A stretch of DNA of 64,000 nt from Cohnella xylanilytica (lineage in GTDB: Bacteria; Bacillota; Bacilli; Paenibacillales; Paenibacillaceae): contig NZ_JACJVR010000070.1 in the NCBI RefSeq assembly GCF_014212175.1, positions 1 through 64,000 of the forward strand, read 5' to 3'. The stretch's first letter is position 1, and every line of letters begins with the position of its first letter. The notes under the pieces are model-generated. The model saw only the letters and a list, made by a program, of their open reading frames with translations. It ran no database searches and was not told the origin of the DNA. The position numbers were made by a program, and so were the translations under genes. This document shows, piece by piece, positions 42,269-51,240 of this stretch.

Positions 42269-43243
42269 TTACAGGCTCGATAACCTCTTCGGGAGCTCGT
42301 CCCCTTGCGAAGCGATCCACATCATCTCGTTCGCGAACCGTCTCGGAATCGGGTCCTTGCCGTCCATTCCGGGGCGGAGCCACCATACGCTCTCCATGTA
42401 CCATAGCAGCGCGATAGAATCCGCGATCTGCCCCTGCGGGAAGGCGCGAAACTCCCGATAACCGGACAGGAAGGCGTCGACCTTCCGCAAGTCCAACCCT
42501 TCTTCTTCGTTCAGGCCGCCCGAGAGGATCGCTCTCGCCGCGTCCAGTTCGGGATAATCGTAGTTCAGCCGGTCGAAGTCGAGCACGGCCGAGACGCGAT
42601 CGCCGGTGAAAAGCAGGTTGTCCGTCCACAAATCCCGGTGAGCCCAACCCCGCTCGCACCGATGCCGGAGCCTCCCGACGTCCAGTTCGCGGACGCGGTC
42701 CTTCTGGCGCTCGAATAGCGGAACCAGATGCGTCCCGCCTTCCCGCTCGGCTTGTTCGATGGCGGCATCCCAATGGCGGATCCGATCCTCGGGCTCCGGA
42801 GGAACGAACTGCGGCTCCGGTTCCTCCCCGTCCGTCGAACCGTCGTTCAGATGCCGGTGCATCGCTCCCGCCACCCTGCCGAGATCGTACATCCGGGACG
42901 CGCTCGCCGTCCCGCTCCCGATCCGTTCTCCTTCGCAAAAGCGCATGAGCATATACCGGTCTCCGGACTGCGCTTCGTGCAGCAGAGTGCCTTGGAATTC
43001 CAGCACCCGCGGACAAGGAATGCCGGCCTCATGAAGCCGTTGCTGCCCAATTAGCGCGGCTTCCAGCACCTTCGCTTCTTTGTACCTCCTGGCATGATAT
43101 TTCTTCAGAACAAGCGGCTCCCCGTCGGTGTGGAGAACCCATTTGGCGTTTAACCAGCCCAAGCGAACGGGCTCCGCCCGAACGATACGGAACCCGAACT
43201 TGCCCTCGCACTCCCTGAACAATCGATCATCCGCGTCTTCCAA
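42269..43243 (-). CDS. Aminoglycoside-phosphotransferase/CotS-like kinase-fold protein
   Basis: A 324-residue protein of the APH/CotS superfamily. ATP-side Lys is in LVLKKYH, the Brenner-type catalytic loop in WAHRDLWTDNLLF (Asp and Asn), and the metal-binding Asp in VLDFDRLN. The TTG start at 43243 has GAGGG about nine bases before it. CotS-like members are spore-coat proteins in Bacillus while others are small-molecule kinases; which applies here cannot be decided. It is divergent from the SDR gene. Confidence 0.8.
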   Translation of the reverse strand: MEDADDRLFRECEGKFGFRIVRAEPVRLGWLNAKWVLHTDGEPLVLKKYHARRYKEAKVLEAALIGQQRLHEAGIPCPRVLEFQGTLLHEAQSGDRYMLMRFCEGERIGSGTASASRMYDLGRVAGAMHRHLNDGSTDGEEPEPQFVPPEPEDRIRHWDAAIEQAEREGGTHLVPLFERQKDRVRELDVGRLRHRCERGWAHRDLWTDNLLFTGDRVSAVLDFDRLNYDYPELDAARAILSGGLNEEEGLDLRKVDAFLSGYREFRAFPQGQIADSIALLWYMESVWWLRPGMDGKDPIPRRFANEMMWIASQGDELPKRLSSL

Positions 43244-43399
43244 GCGCGCAACCCTCGTCTCCTATAAGTCCTCTCCTATCTATTCCGCTTCCCGGCCGGA
43301 GAATCCTCCGCGAAGCCTCCCTCCGAATGAGAGAGCAACATAGCGAAGCCGGCCCCGTGTTACAACGGAGAAGTAGTTTCGATAAGGGAGATGAGCCGA

Positions 43400-44164
43400 A
43401 TGAACAAGTTGGAAAAGAAGGTTGCATTGGTGACGGGGGCAAGCCGGGGGATCGGCCGCGGCATCGCGGTCCGCCTCGCGCGGGAGGGCGCTCTCGTGGC
43501 GGTGCATTACGGGAGCAACCGGAGCGCGGCGGAGCTGACGGTCCGGGAGATCCGGACGGCCGGAGGCGAAGCCTTCGCGGTGGAAGCCGACCTGTCGTCG
43601 GCGGAAGGAATTCTGCGTCTGTTCGCCGCCCTGGACGCCGAGCTGACGGCGCGAATCGGCCATAACCGGCTCGACATTCTCGTCAATAACGCCGGAATCG
43701 GGCAGACGATTCCGCTCGAGGAGACGACGGCGGAGTCGTTGGACGAGGTGTTGAACCTCCATGTCAAAGCGCCGATTCTCGTCACGCGGGAAGCGCTGGC
43801 CCGCCTGAACGACGGCGGCCGGATCATCAATCTCTCGTCCGCGGTGACGCGGATCGCCTTCCCCGGCCTGCTCGGCTACAGCGTGTCGAAGGGCGCGGTC
43901 AACACGATGACTCTCGCCCTGGCCCAGCAGCTTGGGGCGCGGCAGATTACCGTGAACGCCCTCATGCCGGGCATCGTCGAGACCGAGATGAACGCCGGAA
44001 CGCTCGGCAGCCCGGAAGGGCGGGCGTTCGCCGCCGGCCTGTCCGTGTTCGGCCGATGGGGGCAGCCCGAGGACGTGGCCGACATCGCCGCCTTCCTCGC
44101 ATCCGACGACAGCCGCTGGGTGACCGGGCAGCTGATCGACGCGAGCGGCGGTACCCGCTTGTAA
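43400..44164 (+). CDS. FabG-like short-chain dehydrogenase
   Basis: A 254-residue classical SDR. The cofactor loop is VTGASRGIGRGIA, and NNAGIG, the Ser in NLSSAV and the Tyr-x3-Lys of GYSVSKGAVNTM are all present. The C-terminus DDSRWVTGQLIDASGGTRL is typical of oxidoreductases using NADP. The start at 43400 is nine bases after GGGAG; an ATG at 43391 is too close to it. The substrate is unknown. It is divergent from the kinase-like gene. Confidence 0.88.
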   Translation: MNKLEKKVALVTGASRGIGRGIAVRLAREGALVAVHYGSNRSAAELTVREIRTAGGEAFAVEADLSSAEGILRLFAALDAELTARIGHNRLDILVNNAGIGQTIPLEETTAESLDEVLNLHVKAPILVTREALARLNDGGRIINLSSAVTRIAFPGLLGYSVSKGAVNTMTLALAQQLGARQITVNALMPGIVETEMNAGTLGSPEGRAFAAGLSVFGRWGQPEDVADIAAFLASDDSRWVTGQLIDASGGTRL

Positions 44165-44301
44165 GGAATCGGCTCGCTGCCCAATCCAGGAAATACTTGC
44201 CTAAACTGGATGAATGGCCGACAATGAAGAACGAGGGATTCTCTTAAGCGGACCGCCATGCTTATCGTTGTCCCTACAACGACTTCCGAAGGAGTGATGA
44301 G

Positions 44302-44355
44302 GTGTTGAATACGATTCTGAACACGAATAAGCCTGCGAGAGGTCGTTGCCGGTAG
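44302..44355 (+). CDS. Candidate 17-residue leader peptide of the GNAT gene
   Basis: A GTG start with GAAGGAG seven bases upstream begins a 17-codon ORF reading (M)LNTILNTNKPARGRCR and a stop at 44353-44355. It lies 45 bp before the acetyltransferase start, and its last codons form the left arm of a hairpin. The good ribosome site, short length, basic end and position are those of regulatory leader peptides of inducible resistance genes. It is not proven to be translated. Confidence 0.45.
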   Translation: MLNTILNTNKPARGRCR

Positions 44356-44390
44356 GGACGGATAAGCGCCTCTCGCAAGGCCATGGGAGG
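44334..44390 (+). promoter_or_regulatory. Competing hairpins between leader peptide and GNAT ribosome site
   Basis: TGCGAGAGG (44334-44342, inside the leader ORF) can pair perfectly with CCTCTCGCA (44369-44377). The same CCTCTC can instead pair with the ribosome site GGGAGG (44385-44390). The two structures exclude each other, so leader translation could switch access to the acetyltransferase start. Confidence 0.5.
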
Positions 44391-44400
44391 CAGACTGGCT

Positions 44401-44862
44401 ATGATGGAATTGGAAAAGCGATATTCGCCGGCGGTCGAGCTGAGGCCGGTCGATGCGAACAACTGGTATGATTGCTCCCAGCTTGAGGTCACGGAGGAGC
44501 AGCGAGGCGTTTTTCCCGTCCCGATCGTGTACTGGCTGGCCGAGTCTGCCTATTGCGGATTCGCGCCCCTGGCCGTCTATGCCTCGGAAGAGCTTGTCGG
44601 GTTCGCGGCCTACGCCGTCGATCCCGACGACGGAAGCTACTGGATCATGGCCTTCATGATCGACGGCGGCCATCAGGGGAGAGGCTTCGGCCGAGCCGGA
44701 ATGAAGGAGCTTATTCGACTCATCCGGGAGACGCACGGCTGCGACCGAATCCGGCTCGGACACCGTCCGGGGAACGAGACGGCCGCGAGGCTGTACGCCT
44801 CGCTTGGGTTCGAAGAGGTGGATGCGTGCGATCGGGAGATCGTACGGGAATTGCGATTCTGA
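44401..44862 (+). CDS. GNAT-family N-acetyltransferase
   Basis: A 153-residue GNAT enzyme. The acetyl-CoA-binding motif A is IDGGHQGRGFGRAGM, preceded by the beta-strand YWIMAFM, and motif B is GNETAARLYASLGFEEV. Similarity of layout is to the polyamine acetyltransferases PaiA/BltD and to small drug acetyltransferases. GGGAGG lies ten bases before the ATG at 44401. It sits behind a leader peptide and alternative hairpins, which hints that it is induced by a ribosome-acting compound (inference). A hairpin at 44873-44910 follows. Confidence 0.85.
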   Translation: MMELEKRYSPAVELRPVDANNWYDCSQLEVTEEQRGVFPVPIVYWLAESAYCGFAPLAVYASEELVGFAAYAVDPDDGSYWIMAFMIDGGHQGRGFGRAGMKELIRLIRETHGCDRIRLGHRPGNETAARLYASLGFEEVDACDREIVRELRF

Positions 44863-44872
44863 ATTCGGCAGC

Positions 44873-44910
44873 GAGCCGCCCTCTCTTCGAGGGCGGCTCG
44901 TTGTCGTTGC
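44873..44910 (+). terminator. Hairpin terminator after the GNAT gene
   Basis: GAGCCGCCCTC pairs with GAGGGCGGCTC around TCTTC. The following GTTGTCGTT is only moderately T-rich. Confidence 0.6.
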
Positions 44911-44975
44911 GCGCTTGGACGAACAAGCGGTAAGATAAATTTACCAACAAGACAATCGGAAGGAACGGGCATGCC

Positions 44976-45917
44976 ATGGGCACAGCGATCGCCGTTACGA
45001 TCATTATCCTGGCCGTCCTCGCGGCCGGGCTCGCCGCGTCGGGGCTCTACTTCTACCGCGTCGCGATAGCGAGGAACAAGAAGGCGGTTCTGGAACGGAG
45101 TCCGGATCTGGACGACTTCGGAGCTCGCCGGCCGGACGAAGCCGCAGAGTGGGCCCGGCGGCAGCCCTGGGAATACGTCGCCGTGAAGTCCCGCGACGGT
45201 CTCGCGCTGCACGGCTATTACCTGGAAGCGGACGAGCCGTCGAACCGGACGGTCATTCTGGCGCACGGCTATTCGGGCGAGGCGATGAGCAACATGCGCT
45301 CGCTCGCCAGGTTCTACCGCGAGAAGCTCGGCTATTGCGTGCTCATGCCGGACGCGCGGGGACACGGACGAAGCGAGGGCGGTTATATCGGCTTCGGATG
45401 GCCGGAACGGGAGGACTATCTCGAATGGATCGATTACGCCGTCGGCCGCCAAGGGACGGACTGCCGGATCGTTCTGCACGGCGTCTCGATGGGCGGGGCC
45501 ACCGTGCTGATGACGAGCGGCGAGCGGCTTCCCGGGCAGGTGAAGGCCGTCGTCAGCGACTGCGCCTACACGTCGGCCGTCGACATTCTCTCGTATCAAC
45601 TGAAGCGGCTGTACAAGCTGCCCGCGTTCCCCCTCGTCCCGGTCACGAGCCTCGTCTGCCGGATCCGGGCGGGCTATTCGTTCTACGAAGCGTCGGCCCT
45701 CCGCCAAGTCGCGCGGGCGAAGACGCCGATTCTGTTCATCCATGGCGACGCCGACACGTTCGTCCCGTTCGGGATGGTCCGCCGGCTGTACGACGAGTGC
45801 GCGTCCGAGAAGGAGCTGCTCGTCGTCCCGGACGCCGGCCACGGCCTCGCGTACTCCGCGGACCCCGAAGGCTACGAGAGCGCCGTCCGGCGATTCCTCC
45901 GTCGCCACGCGGGGTAA
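44976..45917 (+). CDS. Membrane-anchored alpha/beta hydrolase (YqkD-like)
   Basis: A 313-residue protein with an N-terminal membrane anchor (about 3-27, IAVTIIILAVLAAGLAASGLY in part) and an alpha/beta hydrolase domain facing outwards or inwards. The oxyanion region is LAHGYSGEAMS, the nucleophile Ser in HGVSMGGA, the acid in IHGDADTFVPF and the His in DAGHGLAYS. It matches YqkD-type serine hydrolases of Bacillus. GGAAGGA is upstream of the ATG. The substrate is unknown; it is transcribed alone with a terminator after it. Confidence 0.88.
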   Translation: MGTAIAVTIIILAVLAAGLAASGLYFYRVAIARNKKAVLERSPDLDDFGARRPDEAAEWARRQPWEYVAVKSRDGLALHGYYLEADEPSNRTVILAHGYSGEAMSNMRSLARFYREKLGYCVLMPDARGHGRSEGGYIGFGWPEREDYLEWIDYAVGRQGTDCRIVLHGVSMGGATVLMTSGERLPGQVKAVVSDCAYTSAVDILSYQLKRLYKLPAFPLVPVTSLVCRIRAGYSFYEASALRQVARAKTPILFIHGDADTFVPFGMVRRLYDECASEKELLVVPDAGHGLAYSADPEGYESAVRRFLRRHAG

Positions 45918-45928
45918 CGCCCATAGAA

Positions 45929-45970
45929 GAAGGTCCGGCTCCGCGACGGCGGATGCCGGACCTTCCTCGT
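45929..45970. terminator. Terminator after the YqkD-like gene
   Basis: AAGGTCCGGC pairs with GCCGGACCTT around a further inner hairpin, ending TCCTCGTTC. It lies between two convergent genes and may act both ways. Confidence 0.65.
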
Positions 45971-46010
45971 TCGGCTTCATGCCATGCATGCTTCGACATG
46001 CCGTGCCGAT

Positions 46011-47057
46011 CTATTCTTCGTGTTCGTCGACGACTCCGAGCTCCCGGTTCTTCTCCTTGAACTTCGGGTTGTGCGAGGAGACGTACGCGAATCTCTCCGC
46101 CTGCGGATCCAGATACAGCTTGGCGCTGTTCAGCGCCAGGATGGCGTCGTTGAACGTGCCGGCGATCAGATGAACCTTGCTGTCGTGCTTGACGAAGTCT
46201 CCGGCCGCGAATATGCCGGGGATATTCGTCTCCATCTTGCTGCTGACGTTCGCGTGCCAGTCGCCCATGTCCAGCCCCCACTCCCGGATCGGGCCGAAGT
46301 TGTAGCGCAGGCCGTGGTTGACGATCACCGCGTCGACGGCGATTCTCTCCCGTTCTCCCGTCTCCGCGTGGGCGATCGTCACTTCGTCGATGGTCGTGCC
46401 GTTGCCGCTGTGCAGCGACTCCACCGTATAAGGCGTCCGGACGGAAGCCGAGGACTCCTTCATCCGCTTGACGTTGCGCTCGTGGCCGCCGAATTGGTCG
46501 CGCCGGTGGACGACGGTAAGGCTGCTCGCGATCGGCTCCAGCGCGTTCGCCCAGTCGACCGCGGAATCGCCCCCGCCCGAGATGAGCACGCGCTTGCCCC
46601 GGAACTCCTCGAGCTCCTGCACCGTGTAGTGCAGGTTCGTCACCTCGAAGCGGTCCGCCCCTTCGATGTCGAGCTTCGCCAGCTCGAGGATGCCGTAGCC
46701 GATCGCGAGCACGACCGTCCGCGTCCAGTGGCGCTCCCCGTTCGCGGCGGTCAGGATAAACGTGCCGTCCGCCTGACGGTCGCAGGAGACGATCTGCTGG
46801 CCGAGCACGATCGTCGGATCGAACGTCTTCGCCTGCCGGATCATCTGCTCGAGCAGCTGCCGGCCCAGCGTCGGAGGGAGCCCGCCGACGTCCCAGATCA
46901 TCTTCTCCGGGTAGATCAGCACTCTCCCGCCCAATTCGTCGCGAGCCTCGATCAGCTTCGTCTTCAAGTCTCTCATGCCGCTATAGAAAGCCGTATACAT
47001 GCCGGCGGGGCCTCCGCCGATGATCGTCACGTCGTACAGCTCGAGTTGGTCGCTCAT
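46011..47057 (-). CDS. Ferredoxin--NADP+ reductase, thioredoxin-reductase-like (YumC type)
   Basis: A 348-residue two-domain flavoprotein: FAD-binding [10 protein letters not shown] at residues 11-20, NADPH-binding [11 protein letters not shown] in the middle and a second FAD motif near GIFAAGDFV. It lacks the CxxC of thioredoxin reductase, as YumC enzymes do. It reduces ferredoxin or flavodoxin with NADPH. The promoter (TTGACG, 18 bp, TACAAT) has a Fur box filling the spacer, so the gene is induced by iron shortage; the enzyme may supply electrons for iron release from siderophores (inference). Confidence 0.92.
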   Translation of the reverse strand: MSDQLELYDVTIIGGGPAGMYTAFYSGMRDLKTKLIEARDELGGRVLIYPEKMIWDVGGLPPTLGRQLLEQMIRQAKTFDPTIVLGQQIVSCDRQADGTFILTAANGERHWTRTVVLAIGYGILELAKLDIEGADRFEVTNLHYTVQELEEFRGKRVLISGGGDSAVDWANALEPIASSLTVVHRRDQFGGHERNVKRMKESSASVRTPYTVESLHSGNGTTIDEVTIAHAETGERERIAVDAVIVNHGLRYNFGPIREWGLDMGDWHANVSSKMETNIPGIFAAGDFVKHDSKVHLIAGTFNDAILALNSAKLYLDPQAERFAYVSSHNPKFKEKNRELGVVDEHEE

Positions 47058-47104
47058 CCTTCATTCCCCTGTCTGGATCGCCGGTTTGAACATCACTGCC
47101 TCTC

Positions 47105-47134
47105 ATTGTAGTTGATAATGATTATCAACGTCAA
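47105..47134 (-). promoter_or_regulatory. Fur-controlled promoter of the ferredoxin reductase gene
   Basis: On the minus strand TTGACG (47134-47129) and TACAAT (47110-47105) are 18 bp apart, and the spacer is the palindrome GTTGATAATGATTATCAAC (47111-47129), a near-consensus Fur box. Confidence 0.88.
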
Positions 47135-47182
47135 CTCTAATCGCCTAATGACGCTAATTATTCACAGGATGAAATTGCAGAA

Positions 47183-49345
47183 TTAAATCGAAGGACAGCG
47201 GCGCTCCCCCTTCGGAACGACGCGATCCCAATGCCGGTGCAAGGCGATCGCCTCCAGGAACGCCTCGGCGAACGCGGCGGAATCCGGCGAATCGGATGAA
47301 GCGAATGAAGCGGACGAGGCGGATGAATCGGGCAAGTCGGGCATTGCCGCGGAGATCACGCCCTGGCTGCCCGCCAGGCCGCCGGTCTCGAGCCAAACCG
47401 TTCCGCCGTGAGACGCCGCGATAGGCTTATAGTGGGCGAAGGCGTCCCGCAGGAATTCCGCCGGGCCCTTATCCGCCTGGCCGACGTCGACCCGGCCGGA
47501 GGCGACGTAGATCGCGTCGAACAGGACGGAATCGGTCGTCGCGTACGTATGGACGGCCTCCAGCTCGAAGCCGTCCGCTCCGCGATGCTTCCCGAGCCGG
47601 CCGGCGACGGCCTCCGCCCGAACGCCGGCCGCCTGCAAGACGTCCATCACCGCCCGCACGTACGCCCCGTCGAAGTCTTCGCCCAGCAGGACGGCGACCT
47701 TGCGGCCCTTCGGCGACTTCGCGGTATTCATCAGGCTGAGGGCCGGCGACCGGCGAGTCTCCTTCGAGCCGCCTTCCCGGGGCGGAACCGCTCCGATGGC
47801 CTCGGCGACGGGAACCGCCAGCTCGAGGCTGACGTTGGCGAACAGGTCGACCGCCTGCTGCCGCACGGACGGGCTCCCGACCTTGCCCAGCTCGAAGCTG
47901 AACGCCTGGACGATGTGCTTCCTCTCCACCTCGCTCATGCTGTTCCAGAACAGGGCCGCCTGCGAGAAATGGTCCCGGAAGCTCGCGCTTCGCGCGCGCA
48001 CCTTGCGGCCTTCTATTTTCTCCTGGTAATGGACGTAGCCGCCCTCGGCTTCGCTTACGGGGGCCGGCGTATTGCCGGCGAGCGAATTGTTCCGGTAGCT
48101 GACGGCCCCGCGGTTGATCGTCTGGCGGCCGTAGCCGTCCCTCTGGTTGTTATGGAACGGGCAGACGGGCCGGTTGATCGGCAGTTCGTGGAAGTTCGGG
48201 CCGCCGAGCCGGATGAGCTGCGTATCCGTGTAGGAGAACAGGCGCCCCTGGAGCAGCGGGTCGTTGGTGAAGTCGATGCCCGGCACGACGTGGCCGGGAT
48301 GGAACGCGACCTGCTCGGTCTCCGCGAACACGTTGTCCACGTTGCGGTTCAACGTCATTTTCCCCACGAGCTTCACCGGCACTTCCTCTTCCGGCCACAG
48401 CTTCGTCGGGTCCAGGATGTCGAAGTCGAACCGGAACTCGTCCTCTTCGGGGAGAAGCTGGACGCCCAGCTCGAACTCCAGGAAGTCCCCTCTCTCGATC
48501 GCCTCCCACATGTCGCGCCGGTTGAAGTCCGGATCCTGCCCCGCGATCTTCTGCGCCTCGTCCCACACCAGGGAGTGCGCGCCGAGCACCGGCTTCCAGT
48601 GGAACTTGACGAAGTGCGCTTGTCCGAGGTCGTTCACGAACCGGAACGTATGGACGCCGAACCCTTCCATCATCCGGAAGCTGCGGGGCAGCGCCCGGTC
48701 GGACATCAGCCACAGGACCATGTGGGCCGTCTCCGGGTTGTTCGCCACGAAGTCCCAGAAGGTGTCGTGGGCCGAGGCCGCCTGGGGCATCTCGTGATGA
48801 GGCTCGGGCTTGAGCGCGTGCACGAGATCGGGGAACTTGATGGCATCCTGGATGAAAAACACCGGCATATTGTTCCCGACGAGGTCGTAGTTGCCTTCTT
48901 CCGTATAGAACTTGGTCGCGAAGCCGCGGACGTCGCGAACGGTCTCCGCCGAACCGCGCGAGCCGGCGACGGTCGAGAACCGGACGAAGACGGGCGTCTT
49001 CTTGGCGGGATCCTGCAGGAACTTCGCCTTCGTGTAGGGAGCCAGCGACTCGTAGACCTGGAACTCGCCATGCGCGGCGAACCCTCTGGCGTGCACGATT
49101 CTCTCGGGAATTCGCTCGTGGTCGAAGTGGGTCATTTTCTCGCGGAAGTGGAAGTCCTCCATCAAGGTCGGACCCCTCTCGCCCGCCTTGAGCGAGAACT
49201 CGTCCTCCGACAGGACGACGCCTTGGTTCGTCGTCAGCTTCCGCCCTTCGTCCGTCACCCGGTATTGTTCAAGCTGCTGGTCCTTGAGGTTGCGCGGTTC
49301 TCTCGGATCTCTCGGTTCTCTCGATTGCTCGCTCATGATCGCCAC
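47183..49345 (-). CDS. katE: Large-subunit (clade 2, KatE/HPII-type) catalase with C-terminal flavodoxin-like domain
   Basis: A 720-residue heme catalase that destroys hydrogen peroxide. The distal His is in [12 protein letters not shown], the Asn in [18 protein letters not shown] and the proximal heme Tyr in [18 protein letters not shown]. The extra C-terminal class-I-amidotransferase/DJ-1-like domain (about 560-720: [23 protein letters not shown]) marks the large-subunit clade. Near the end a Ser/Ala/Asp-rich insert (about 665-690) is encoded by 9-bp microsatellite-like repeats. The N-terminus has an Arg/Glu/Pro repeat ([12 protein letters not shown]). Members are often stationary-phase or spore-associated; the regulation here is not visible. 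Confidence 0.92.
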   Translation of the reverse strand: MAIMSEQSREPRDPREPRNLKDQQLEQYRVTDEGRKLTTNQGVVLSEDEFSLKAGERGPTLMEDFHFREKMTHFDHERIPERIVHARGFAAHGEFQVYESLAPYTKAKFLQDPAKKTPVFVRFSTVAGSRGSAETVRDVRGFATKFYTEEGNYDLVGNNMPVFFIQDAIKFPDLVHALKPEPHHEMPQAASAHDTFWDFVANNPETAHMVLWLMSDRALPRSFRMMEGFGVHTFRFVNDLGQAHFVKFHWKPVLGAHSLVWDEAQKIAGQDPDFNRRDMWEAIERGDFLEFELGVQLLPEEDEFRFDFDILDPTKLWPEEEVPVKLVGKMTLNRNVDNVFAETEQVAFHPGHVVPGIDFTNDPLLQGRLFSYTDTQLIRLGGPNFHELPINRPVCPFHNNQRDGYGRQTINRGAVSYRNNSLAGNTPAPVSEAEGGYVHYQEKIEGRKVRARSASFRDHFSQAALFWNSMSEVERKHIVQAFSFELGKVGSPSVRQQAVDLFANVSLELAVPVAEAIGAVPPREGGSKETRRSPALSLMNTAKSPKGRKVAVLLGEDFDGAYVRAVMDVLQAAGVRAEAVAGRLGKHRGADGFELEAVHTYATTDSVLFDAIYVASGRVDVGQADKGPAEFLRDAFAHYKPIAASHGGTVWLETGGLAGSQGVISAAMPDLPDSSASSASFASSDSPDSAAFAEAFLEAIALHRHWDRVVPKGERRCPSI

Positions 49346-49448
49346 TCCTTCGCTGGGGATTGGGTCCGGTTGGGACCGGCTTCTTTTTCTTTACCCCGTT
49401 CGCGGAGAGGCTCAACCCCGAACGGGCGAATGGAGATAGGGCGGGCTG

Positions 49449-49637
49449 TAACGGACTCAGATGACGCTATTCGGCTTCAAAAGCCAAGTTTGAAAATCTA
49501 ACGAACCCACGCGAGCTTATTTGGCGTGATTGGACCCAAAAACGGGCTTTCGGAACAAAATAACGTTTCTACGATTCGTTACAATCGGAAATTGCTCGTT
49601 TTCGACGAAATAACGTCTCTACGATCCGTTAGCTGCC
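49449..49637. repeat. Dispersed ~189-bp quasi-palindromic element, copy C
   Basis: It starts TAACGGACTCAGATGACGCT and ends GATCCGTTAGCTGCC. The second module GAAAATCTAACGAACCC is nearly identical to copy A, and CTACGATTCGTTA to A and B. It is 92 bp upstream of tandem array 2. Confidence 0.8.
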
Positions 49638-49741
49638 TTCCGGCCGACGGCATTGGAACTTGGATCCATGTAAGAAAACTACGGATGACCCATTTACCAA
49701 TCTCGCAGACATGGCGGGCTTTACCGCAGGCGGGCGGATTC

Positions 49742-50010
49742 ATTTGTGTGATTTTTCGTATAACGCACCGCCGAAAAAATCAAGGCAGATGAATTCTGTA
49801 TGATTTTTCACTCACCATTTAAGCAAGGCGCCTTCTTAGAGCATAATTTGTATGATTTTTTATACACCATTTAAGCAAGACGCCTTCCTGAAGCATAATT
49901 TGTATGATTTTTCGTACACCATTTAAGCAAGGCGCCTTCTTCAAATAGAATTTGTATGATTTTTCCATCCGCCATTCAACTAGCAGGCGCCTTTTCGAGC
50001 CGGAATCTAG
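49742..50010. repeat. Tandem ~52-bp repeat array 2 (five units)
   Basis: Units begin with TTTGTATGATTTTTC or variants at 49742, 49793, 49847, 49899 and 49951 (periods 51-54). The central units share ACACCATTTAAGCAAGGCGCCTTC (in part), whose core AAGGCGCCTT is a perfect palindrome. The outer units are more diverged. The array end (AGGATAAGTTCCGTTAGTGAA, in part) resembles the end of array 1 at about 37010-37035. The period excludes a coding repeat. Confidence 0.85.
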
Positions 50011-50066
50011 TCCAAGTCCAAAATTTTTCAGGATAAGTTCCGTTAGTGAAAATGCGTTATCCGCAG

Positions 50067-50126
50067 AAAAAAAGCCCAACCGCCGGAGAGCCATGCAAAC
50101 ATCGCTCCGGGGGCTGGACTTGGGCT
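50067..50126 (-). terminator. Terminator downstream of the SDR gene
   Basis: On the minus strand AGCCCAA pairs with TTGGGCT and CCGGAG with CTCCGG inside, followed by TTTTTTT. Confidence 0.75.
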
Positions 50127-50214
50127 GGGATTGGGCTGAGATAGGCTTGGTGGGCTGAGCTTCGGTCAAACTTAGGCTGAGCTTGAGGCAGGCTTGGAGT
50201 CGGGCTCGAGTTAG
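50111..50214. repeat. GGGCTG-rich degenerate 11-12-bp repeats
   Basis: About eight head-to-tail variants of GGGCTGGGATT, GGGCTGAGCTT and AGGCTTGGAGT. The first copy supplies the 3' arm of the terminator stem. Confidence 0.55.
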
Positions 50215-50269
50215 GTGCGTGTCGGATGGCAGACCGAGTACGAACGGGACAGCCATGCTTCGTCGTCTC

Positions 50270-51100
50270 TTACAGCAGCGTCTCCGCTCCGTCGATGAAG
50301 ATTTCGGTTCCCGAGATGCGGCTGGACCGCTCCGAAGCGAGGAAGAACACCAGATCGGCCACCTGCTCCGGCCGGCCCGGCCCGCGCTCCAGCGGCTGAT
50401 CGCCTTCCGGATATTCGACCGGGATGCGGATCTTGTCCACTTCCTTCGTCCTCTCGGTGTTCTCCCCGATGTTCGTCTCGATCGCCCCGGGGCAGATGAC
50501 GTTGACCCGGATCTTGTAGCGGGCCAGCTCGAGCGCGGCCATCTTCGCGAAGGCGACCTGGCCGGCCTTGGACGCGCTGTAGGCCGACATGCCGAAGCCG
50601 GAGAACTTGCGGCTGCCGTTGACGGAGGCCGTCACGATGATGCTGCCTCCCGTCTTCTTCATGTGGGGGACGGCGTATTTGAACGTCAGGAACGTTCCCT
50701 TCAAGTTCGTGGACAGCGTCTCGTCCCACGCCTCCGGCGTCAGATCCTCGATCGGCGCGAGCGTGCCGTTGATGCCCGCGTTCGCGAAGACGACGTCGAT
50801 GCGGCCGAACCGCCCGGCGGCGGACTCGATCGCCTTCCGGACCCGCTCCGGGTCCGAGACGTCGACGTCGTAAAATTCGGATTCCCGGCCCAGCTCCCGG
50901 ATCTCCTTCTCCACCTCTTCGGTCCGGTTGTCGTTCAAGTCCAGCAGGCAGACGTTCGCCCCGCCCCGCGCCAGCGCGAGGGCGGAGGCGCGGCCGATGC
51001 CCGAGCCCGCCCCCGTGACGATCGCTACCTTATCCTGAAGCGGCAGCCGGCCGGCCCCCGCGGACGACGATTCATTCGAAGGGTTCATTCCCATTCCCAT
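50270..51100 (-). CDS. Short-chain dehydrogenase/reductase
   Basis: A classical SDR of about 276 residues. The cofactor loop is VTGAGSGIGRA, and NAGING, the Ser in VTASVNGS, Tyr-x3-Lys in SAYSASKAG and NVICPGAIETNI are present. The start region has four ATGs alternating with Gly codons (M-G-M-G-M-G-M); the second (51100) is eight bases after GGAGG and is preferred over 51106. The C-terminus EIFIDGAETLL is typical. The substrate is unknown. The gene has its own terminator. Confidence 0.88.
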   Translation of the reverse strand: MGMGMNPSNESSSAGAGRLPLQDKVAIVTGAGSGIGRASALALARGGANVCLLDLNDNRTEEVEKEIRELGRESEFYDVDVSDPERVRKAIESAAGRFGRIDVVFANAGINGTLAPIEDLTPEAWDETLSTNLKGTFLTFKYAVPHMKKTGGSIIVTASVNGSRKFSGFGMSAYSASKAGQVAFAKMAALELARYKIRVNVICPGAIETNIGENTERTKEVDKIRIPVEYPEGDQPLERGPGRPEQVADLVFFLASERSSRISGTEIFIDGAETLL

Positions 51101-51240
51101 CCCCATCTCCTCCTCGGCGGTTTATACCTTGAATATAAATCGTTATGTCCAACTTTAAACAACCGTATCCGGATCGGAGGGGGAAAACGCGAACAGGCAG
51201 CCGCCCGGGACGTTCCCCGCGGACGGCTGCCTGTCTGACG

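Larger units (their letters stand above)
49346..50269. other. Longest intergenic region: two repeat families and a terminator
   Basis: A 924-bp gap with copy C of the dispersed element (49449-49637), tandem array 2 (49742-50010), a minus-strand terminator (50067-50126) and a GGGCTG-rich degenerate repeat (50111-50214). No convincing ORF is present. Confidence 0.7.

Noticed and set aside
47408-49501. A 697-codon plus-strand frame opposite the catalase
   Set aside because: It is the mirror of a complete, motif-rich catalase gene and has no ribosome site or homology signal.
49742-50010. CRISPR array
   Set aside because: The whole unit is repeated with gradual divergence; there are no constant repeats separated by unique spacers and no cas genes nearby.
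49819-50256. A 145-codon minus-strand frame through tandem array 2
   Set aside because: The 52-bp period shifts frame at each unit, so the similar stretches (KSYKF, KIIQI, KNHTN) are the same DNA read in three frames, not a protein repeat.
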